In this document: one piece after another, positions 27,196 through 64,000 of the stretch | How positions within the stretch are numbered: position 1 is the first letter of the stretch | Layout of the letters: every line of letters begins with the position of its first letter | Origin: Anthopleura xanthogrammica | Taxonomy: Eukaryota > Cnidaria > Anthozoa > Actiniaria > Actiniidae | DNA: 64,000 nucleotides | Direction of reading: 5' to 3' | Assembly: GCA_964019055.1 (NCBI GenBank) | Contig: OZ025212.1 | Location: 15,859,590 to 15,923,589, forward strand | The notes under the pieces: model-generated | Told to the model about the DNA's origin: nothing | What the model saw: the letters and a program-made list of their open reading frames with translations, nothing else | Database searches by the model: none | Position numbers and translations under genes: made by a program

Positions 27196-30131
27196 ATGGG
27201 TTGCGTCAATAGTAAAGTAAAAAAACAGGAACCACATCCGGTAAGTGTCCATTTGGTCGAGAATATTATCCAAGCAGTTTTTACTACACAGGAAACATGT
27301 TTAACCGAAGAACAAAATGTTTTTCTTTTCTTTTCTTTCTTTTCTTCCTTCTTCTTTTTTCTTTGTAACACGAATTTGTGAAAACGTTTTGCGGGAGACT
27401 ATTTGATGTCTTACTGACTTACTGAAACTGATTGCGCAGCTTTCATAGTTGACTTGCCTTTAACATTTAGTGATTCCCATTATTTCCATCTCACTAATAG
27501 TGTGTAAAAACAAACAGCATCTTAGCGAGTCAATAACAACAACCACATTTTGAAATAGATAATCGCTTTTCGTTGTTTGATATGGTCTCGGGATGAACCT
27601 GTGTGTTGCGCATTACATTATAAAAGGATATGCGGCTTCCACGAACCGGTGACATTGCGCGCAGATAATACAAGGGTGGACACAGTGTGTTTTTCCTCCA
27701 ATACCAGGATTATATTATACAAGTTGTATTTTTAACTTTTCCATGCAACAGGTGCAGAAGCGCACACATTGTAAGTGATGTGCGGAGTTCTGCGCAAGAG
27801 TTGCATGAGTGGTTTTGCTTACTGCATATTCAGTAGCTGTTACGCGACACAATCGCATGCTTTAGTTGATTCATATTTCATTTCATTTCAAGTATAAATT
27901 ATATATTTCAATGTTTTGCCAAAAATACTCAAATCATTCCCATAAATCTTTTGGTCCAAAGCATCATGTGTAATCATGCATTTTGTATCTTTTCAGATTT
28001 CCATTTCTGATCTGCTACATGAACTATCCAAATTCAACAAAAGGAAGCGATATTACTTAAAAAGAAAAAGTAAGTTTGCCTCTCCCTTAAATGGGATTCA
28101 TTATATGACTCTGAGTTTTCGTGCTTGGATGGATTTCTTGTAATAGATTGGCATTTCTTCTTGGTTTAATGATGGATTATTATGATGGAGTATCTTTGCC
28201 AGGTTCACCAGAATTTACTGTAAATCACGATGGTGACAATGTTTAGCCAGATTAAACTGTACCTTATTCTACTTCCTCATACTGAAGTTCATTCAGATAA
28301 TTGATTATTATATGCTGTTCTTATGTTCTAGATAACTACTATCCGAAGAAATCAAAAACATCTCCATCTCAATACGATGTACGAGCTGATGATAAGAAAA
28401 GACATACATGTGACGAGGAGAGCCTTGTCGTCCCTTCAGCCCAAGAACCATCTAATGAAGTCATTGGCTCAGAGCCAATCGTCTTTGCCTCCACTGAGGA
28501 ATCGTGTCATGCATTCCATTCTTTGATTCAAGAACCATCAAATGAGATCAGTAGTGCAACATCTGATACTACTGACCACAATGACTCCACTGCAGAAATG
28601 TTTCAATACGAGTATGACACAAATAGCCTTGCTGTGTCCACGTTTGCTTCAAACCCTTTGAATGATGTCATACCCTCGTTACCAGGCGTCTCCGTCCCTT
28701 CCATGGTCCAGACTTCTTTGCCTGGTTTTGACTATGTAAGTGGCTTTGACGTCAACCAGTTATTTTACGCTGGAGACTGCGTGGAAACTGTTGCTGTTCA
28801 GAATGGTAAGTGCAACCATAACCTTGTACTTGTTCATCAGTATTCAAACTAATTATCTTTTTCCTCGGTTATCGTACAGAAACACACCATGGAGACTGGA
28901 TGTCAGTCTTGGAGAGTGTACATGTACACAAGATGTATGACCCATCTGTGGACTATGATATGATCAAAGAGATTGGTGAAGGATCATTCGGCCACGTGTA
29001 CCTGGCAAAACACAAACAAATCCAGGTCAGAATGTACTTCAATCACTAATACCTTGGATTCCAGACTGAGTGGTTATTGATGTTGTTCTTATTATCTTTT
29101 CTTTTCATCATAGGGAGACTTTGCTATCAAAACGATCCCACTGGGAAACACTCAGAACCAGTCGAATATCGTCAATGAACTGGAGGTCCTTCGGCTATCG
29201 CTTCATAAGAACATAGTGTTCCTGGCAGAAAGTTACCTCTACAACTACAGCGTGTATATTATAACTGAATACATCGATGGGTTAACCATTTCAAGTATCT
29301 GTCAGTTGGCTACTTTCTCGGAACCAGCCATCGCCTCCATCACTATGGAGTGTCTCCAGGGTTTGCAATACTTGCATGAGAGGTGCTATGTTCATTGTGA
29401 TATCAAAGGATCCAATATCCTCCTCAGTAAGGACGGCAAGGTCAGTATTGACAATTTGTTAAGAATCACAAGATTTTACAAGAAGCAACATGAAGTTTAA
29501 AAGGCTAACTTTGATGATGTGGTTATTCTGGACAGGTGAAACTGGTAGACTTTGGTCTGGCCATCAAAACAGAAGGCACTATAAATGCAGGCATCAGAGG
29601 GGCGTTTCTTTGGAGAGCTCCCGAAATCTGCAATGACCTTCCTTATGGAAATAAGGTAATGATCAAAATAGTAGTTCACAATTACTTGCGCGTTCACAGC
29701 CAAATGAGTACTTGAGGGATAGATCCATCTCTGTACACATACGTGATTGCAAGTGATCGAATCTTTCAATCCTTATTGCTTGCTTGTATTTAGTCCTAAT
29801 CGTCCAACTTTGACTACAGGTGGATATATGGAGCCTTGGGATGGTTGTCATAGAGATGCTCCAACAACATCCACCACTTTACTGGATAGAAGACGTCAAT
29901 CAAATGTTAGCCCTTTCCCGGGCTGGTTACACCGACCTCCAGGAAGATACGCAACACATGGTGTCAGAAGAACTCCTAGATTTTCTCTACAGAGGCGCAC
30001 TAGTTGTGGATCCTAACGAACGACTAAGCGCACAGCAGCTAGTCCAACATCCATTTATGATGCGTGGGGATAATTGTGAATGTCTGCCAGGGATAGTAGG
30101 ATGGGCATTGCAACAAAAATTGCTACATTAG
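27196..30131 (+). CDS. STE/PAK-like serine-threonine kinase with N-myristoylation signal
   Basis: Seven exons give 498 aa: 27196-27240, 27997-28069, 28332-28805, 28880-29025, 29114-29440, 29536-29655, 29820-30131. Residues 1-15 start MGCVNSKVKK, a Gly2 myristoylation and Cys3 palmitoylation type signal. Exon 2 is polybasic (KFNKRKRYYLKRK), so membrane anchoring is likely. A Ser/Thr-rich region of about 160 residues follows. The kinase domain spans about 224-490: GEGSFG loop, AIK lysine near 251, HCD in place of HRD (Asp near 342), IKGSN, DFG near 360, RAPE, DIWSLG. The GTPYWMAPE block of STE kinases reads RGAFLWRAPE, so the usual activation-loop Thr is missing. Catalytic Lys, Asp, Asn and DFG are present, so it should be active. 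It lacks a recognisable CRIB box. The closest feel is PAK/MAP3K; orthology is uncertain. Confidence 0.88.
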
Positions 30132-30298
30132 CCAACAGTTGTTAGTACATGTATATCTTAGATAGTCATCCATATCTGTCCTGAACAAAATCAGTCCCGA
30201 GTTGCTGAGTTTAAGATTTTTATCGATTTTATCAGTTCGTAGTGTAATATATATATATTTTTAATTATAGTATAAAGAACAATTTCTGACTAAATAAT

Positions 30299-30304
30299 AA
30301 TAAA
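30299..30304 (+). terminator. Poly(A) signal of the kinase gene
   Basis: AATAAA about 170 bases after the kinase stop codon. Confidence 0.6.
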
Positions 30305-31338
30305 GTAATTTTAGTGACTATTTTGCTTGATTCATGTCTCATGGAATTTCTTTGTCGAAATGGGATGATATATAATGCCAGTAGGGTCTACCAATAATCA
30401 AAAGCGAATAGAAAAAAAATGAAATGAAATAAAGTAGGAAGAAAGGAAGGAGAAAAAGGACCTCGGAAAGAAAGAAAGAAAGAAACAAAAATATGTGTAA
30501 AGTAAAAAGCAAAAAATGCTTTACAACTATGAATTAGTATTTAGTGTTGCCGCCTGCCGCGTCATAACTACACATGGTTAAACAGAGTTTTGTGCTTGTT
30601 TTTGGTTTTATTTTCGATATTCTTTATATATTTATTTGTCATACAATCCATATTAATAACACAATTTATCTCTTGCTTTCATATTATCTTTATGACAAAT
30701 AGTCTGAGCTACAGCTATTTGTACTGTTATCGCAATTTTCAAAAATATTTCTATTATTGTGTCATTTTCTATCGTGCGGTGGCATATTGAAACAATAGTG
30801 ATAGCAGTGATATTGGCACTCCTTTTATGGAAAATTGGCGCGATTACCAAGAATCACGTGTTAGGATTCCTGTGGTCGAGTTGGAAAGTAAAAATGATGG
30901 GGAGAATTTCGAAAAAATATAACTTTTTAAATATCACTACAGTAATAATAATAATAATAATAATAAACAATATAATTAACAAAAAGCAATAAGAACCGAT
31001 AAGAACGCAGAGAAATTATCGCAAAGGAATTTCAAGTATTTCTGAACACCATCAGTCGTGACAAAACATATTTTCAACAAAAAAAAATCAATCTTAACGA
31101 ATATGCAAATGTGATGCCTAGCTAAATATCTTCTTGTCTTGATTGGTTGTTCATGCTGTGACGTACCCACATGATACTCAGTATCTTTTAGTTTGTAATA
31201 CATATGGATTCAAAATACTTCATTTCTCTGAAGCGTTGTTACTGGATGATCGGCATACAATAGGTTGAAGAATCAGATATGTATGTTATTCATAGCTCTA
31301 CCTTCAACCGGTATATGTCAGTTATCTCAGCCTGTGAT
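30305..31338. other. Convergent intergenic region between kinase and LYST 3' ends
   Basis: AT-rich, with an (AAT)n tract near 30946-30964. No canonical minus-strand AATAAA is visible close to the LYST stop. No gene is seen. Confidence 0.5.
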
Positions 31339-60692
<29,354 letters not shown>

Positions 60693-60770
60693 TTTTACTG
60701 CATTTCCGCCTACAGAGGAGTATATCTTTAAAAACTCTTTGAGAAATAACTCCAAGTACTTAGATTTATC

Positions 60771-61936
60771 CTATAGAAAAATAAATAAATGTATAGTAAG
60801 TGTATAATAATTGCTTTGTTCATTGATGAGCCTACTACTGCTATTTACATATGCCAATATTTGCAAAATTGTTAACATAAACAAGATGAAAAGAAATAGA
60901 AGCTAAGGGTAAAAGCTACACTAGAAAATAACTATACCCACGGTGATTATACTTGCAAGCTGATGGGCCAAAAACATTATGAGAAAGAGACTTCCGGTTT
61001 GAACAAATACATATCCAGCCCTTTCTCTTTCAATAGAAAATAATCTGTCATTCTTCAGGAAAGATGAATTATAGAGATAGGATAAACTGTTCGATGAATA
61101 TAAATGACGTTCAAGTATTAATAAAGAACAAGGTCAAAATGGTTGGATAACTTAATCGATTATAATCATTGTATTAAGAAAAAAAAATTAATTATGCAAA
61201 ACGAAATAAAGTAAATTAATTGTAAACTAAGAGGAAAAGCCAAACCGCTAAGGGAATAGACAAACGAAGTTGTTGACAAAAAGACAAACGAGTTTGTTCT
61301 GGATCAGTTAATTACGGGTCTATATAATATTAGAGACGTTTTTAGAGAACTCTTCAACACATGAACTTTCCACCTACCCTTCGACTAACCGTGGTCAAGT
61401 ATTGGCTCCAGTATTGCCTAAGAGAGTCTTCTAGCCTGGATTGCTCCATTTTTCTCTCTTATTTATTTTTAATGTCGAGCCGAGTAAATCTGTCTTTCAA
61501 TCTGCAGCGAACGTCACGTGCATTTTGTCAGCCATCAAAACAGCTTGTTTTTGATGTACGACTACGGTACTTTCTATTCCTTTGCTCCAAAATTCATCTC
61601 TTGTAGGTGTTAGATATACGTAGCTGTACATTTAGGGCAGGTTTCGAGTCATTCTGAGGTGTTTTTGGGGGATAAAAGGGCGGCTAATGTGAGAGTATCA
61701 TCTTGCTTGTTATGATTGCATGATGGAGTTGGAACAAAAATACCGCTGACCACCTATGACTGACAGCTCCTGATCGATCATCAAATCATCACTCGTAAAT
61801 GGATTTGGCTCTAGGGCTCTAGTCTGATGTTGGTAGTAAAATATTTTTAAAATTTAAAAAAAAAACTTGAATGCGTCTTATCTTTATAAAACTGTAAAGC
61901 GTTGTTGGACGGGAATTAACGCTATAAAAATTATAA

Positions 61937-61967
<31 letters not shown>

Positions 61968-63059
61968 TTCCAGGGTTCTTGGCTTGGAAAAATCTTTGCA
62001 ATCGAAGGCCTCTTGTATGCTTTTAAGAAACTGTCGAAGATGGTCCTAGCAAACTGTCCAACTGGATGTGCCCCTGCATAGAATTTAAAGCTTTTAAAAA
62101 GCTTCTTGAGTTAGATAAGTAAAAGGTGAGATAAAGAAGTCAGTATCAGTTTCATTGATGTTTTATTGATGTATGTAATCAATTCTAAAATTGTTATTAT
62201 ATTAATAAAATACGACAATAATTCAATTAAATACATAGCAAACACTTTACAATATAGCAACAATTAACACTTGATTATCAATAAAACATTTACATATTAT
62301 CAATTCAATAAAAACATTTATTAAAACTAAGAAAACAAATAGTAAAGTTGTGTATATGAAATAATAACAGTCAAGCCTGGTCTTCAAATCTTTCTTAAAA
62401 GCAGAGATGGAGGTACTTGACAAAACCCAGGGAAAAACTTCCCCAGTTTGCTAGAACCACGGTGAGGGGGCGTTGGCAAAGATGTTTCCAGCCAAAAAAC
62501 CTTAGAAAAAAGTTCGCCAGTTTCCTAGAGCCGTTCAAGAGTGCCCGGTTTACAAACATTTTTCCAGCCAATAACCCTGGAAAAAAGTTTACCAACGATT
62601 TCTAGTACCTTAACAGTTCAGTTCTTTCTCCGTATCGATGCCCAATCACAAAAAAGGATTATTTTACCCCAGTTATATAATGCTTTCTCTAATAAAATCT
62701 CTTGCCACGGTTCTGTGTTTGAATAATCTACTTTAATATTTGTGTAGCTTGGCAAAAAATCTAAAATACTCAAGAGATTGACGGATGGTCTGAAATAGAA
62801 AAAAATACACCCAACAAAAGGGTCTGTTGCTAAAGAGACATAGTTCTTCTTGTTCACCTTTCCAGTATGTAATTGGCTCTGGAGATATTTACCTTAAAAG
62901 TAAGAAGCCCTAGTCGACTACAACCGACATCTTGGAAGATTACACAGCAATTAATCAATGTCAAAGAGCTTACAGTGATGGACCTTGTCTTAAAAATACC
63001 CAGCAATCTGCCCGCTACACAAGCACTGGTTACCTTATTAATTATACTGGGACAACGTG
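60771..63059. other. LYST 5' flank and spacer to the second ABCC4-like gene
   Basis: Exon 1 of LYST seems to continue as 5' UTR to 60770 after a TTCTATAG acceptor, so a further non-coding exon and the promoter should lie upstream here; I cannot place them. An (ATT)n tract lies at 61930-61962. Three degenerate copies of a block containing AAAAAGTTCGCCAGTTTCCT occur at about 62425-62605. No coding gene is recognised. Confidence 0.5.

Positions 63060-64000
<941 letters not shown>

Noticed and set aside
60940..61060. Candidate additional 5' LYST coding exon with a hydrophobic segment
   Set aside because: No start codon gives a frame compatible with exon 1, and human LYST begins near the ATG at 60692. 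At most it is untranslated.
62618..62857. 79-codon minus-strand frame
   Set aside because: No recognisable domain or consistent splice sites, and it does not fit the end of the second ABCC4-like gene.

Overview
This window is animal nuclear DNA: intron-rich genes with canonical GT/AG junctions, AATAAA poly(A) signals, a tRNA-derived SINE, foldback and TIR elements, and many micro- and minisatellites. The SINE type, the gene content and the divergent orphan GPCR suggest an anthozoan cnidarian (coral or sea anemone). That is inference; no species call is possible from sequence alone.

Layout, left to right. (1) The 5' end of a mitochondrial CoA-transferase/acetyl-CoA-hydrolase-type gene, minus strand, running off the left edge. 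(2) An intronless orphan rhodopsin-class GPCR, minus. (3) A two-exon gene for a 77-residue secreted cysteine-rich peptide, minus, with a TATA box and a poly(A) signal. (4) An inverted duplication of a tRNA-Thr(AGT)-like unit. (5) A complete ABCC4/MRP4-like transporter, minus, 29 coding exons, 1,377 aa. (6) A myristoylation-type STE/PAK-like protein kinase, plus, 7 exons, 498 aa. (7) A complete LYST (lysosomal trafficking regulator, BEACH-WD40) gene, minus, 56 coding exons, 3,944 aa, about 29 kb. (8) A single-exon thiopurine methyltransferase-like gene, plus strand, nested in LYST intron 2. (9) The 3' end of a second ABCC4-like gene, minus, running off the right edge. For genes 2, 3, 5, 6 and 7 I traced the reading phase through every exon and each total is divisible by three. 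The start codons remain predictions.

The genes do not form one pathway. The two ABCC4-like genes share intron positions at their 3' ends and so look like paralogues separated by the kinase and LYST. TPMT methylates thiopurines and MRP4-type pumps export nucleotide analogues and conjugates, but the neighbourhood alone does not show a functional link.

The most unusual signal is in the introns. At least six exons of ABCC4-like and LYST carry local tandem duplications whose unit includes the 3' end of the exon together with its GT splice donor. They range from simple two-copy duplications (ABCC exon 6, LYST exons 38 and 48) to arrays of about 8 copies (ABCC exon 26) and about 21 copies (LYST exon 9). 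Two further minisatellites start at or within a few bases of a donor. This looks like a recurrent process of donor-seeded intron growth and decoy splice-site production.
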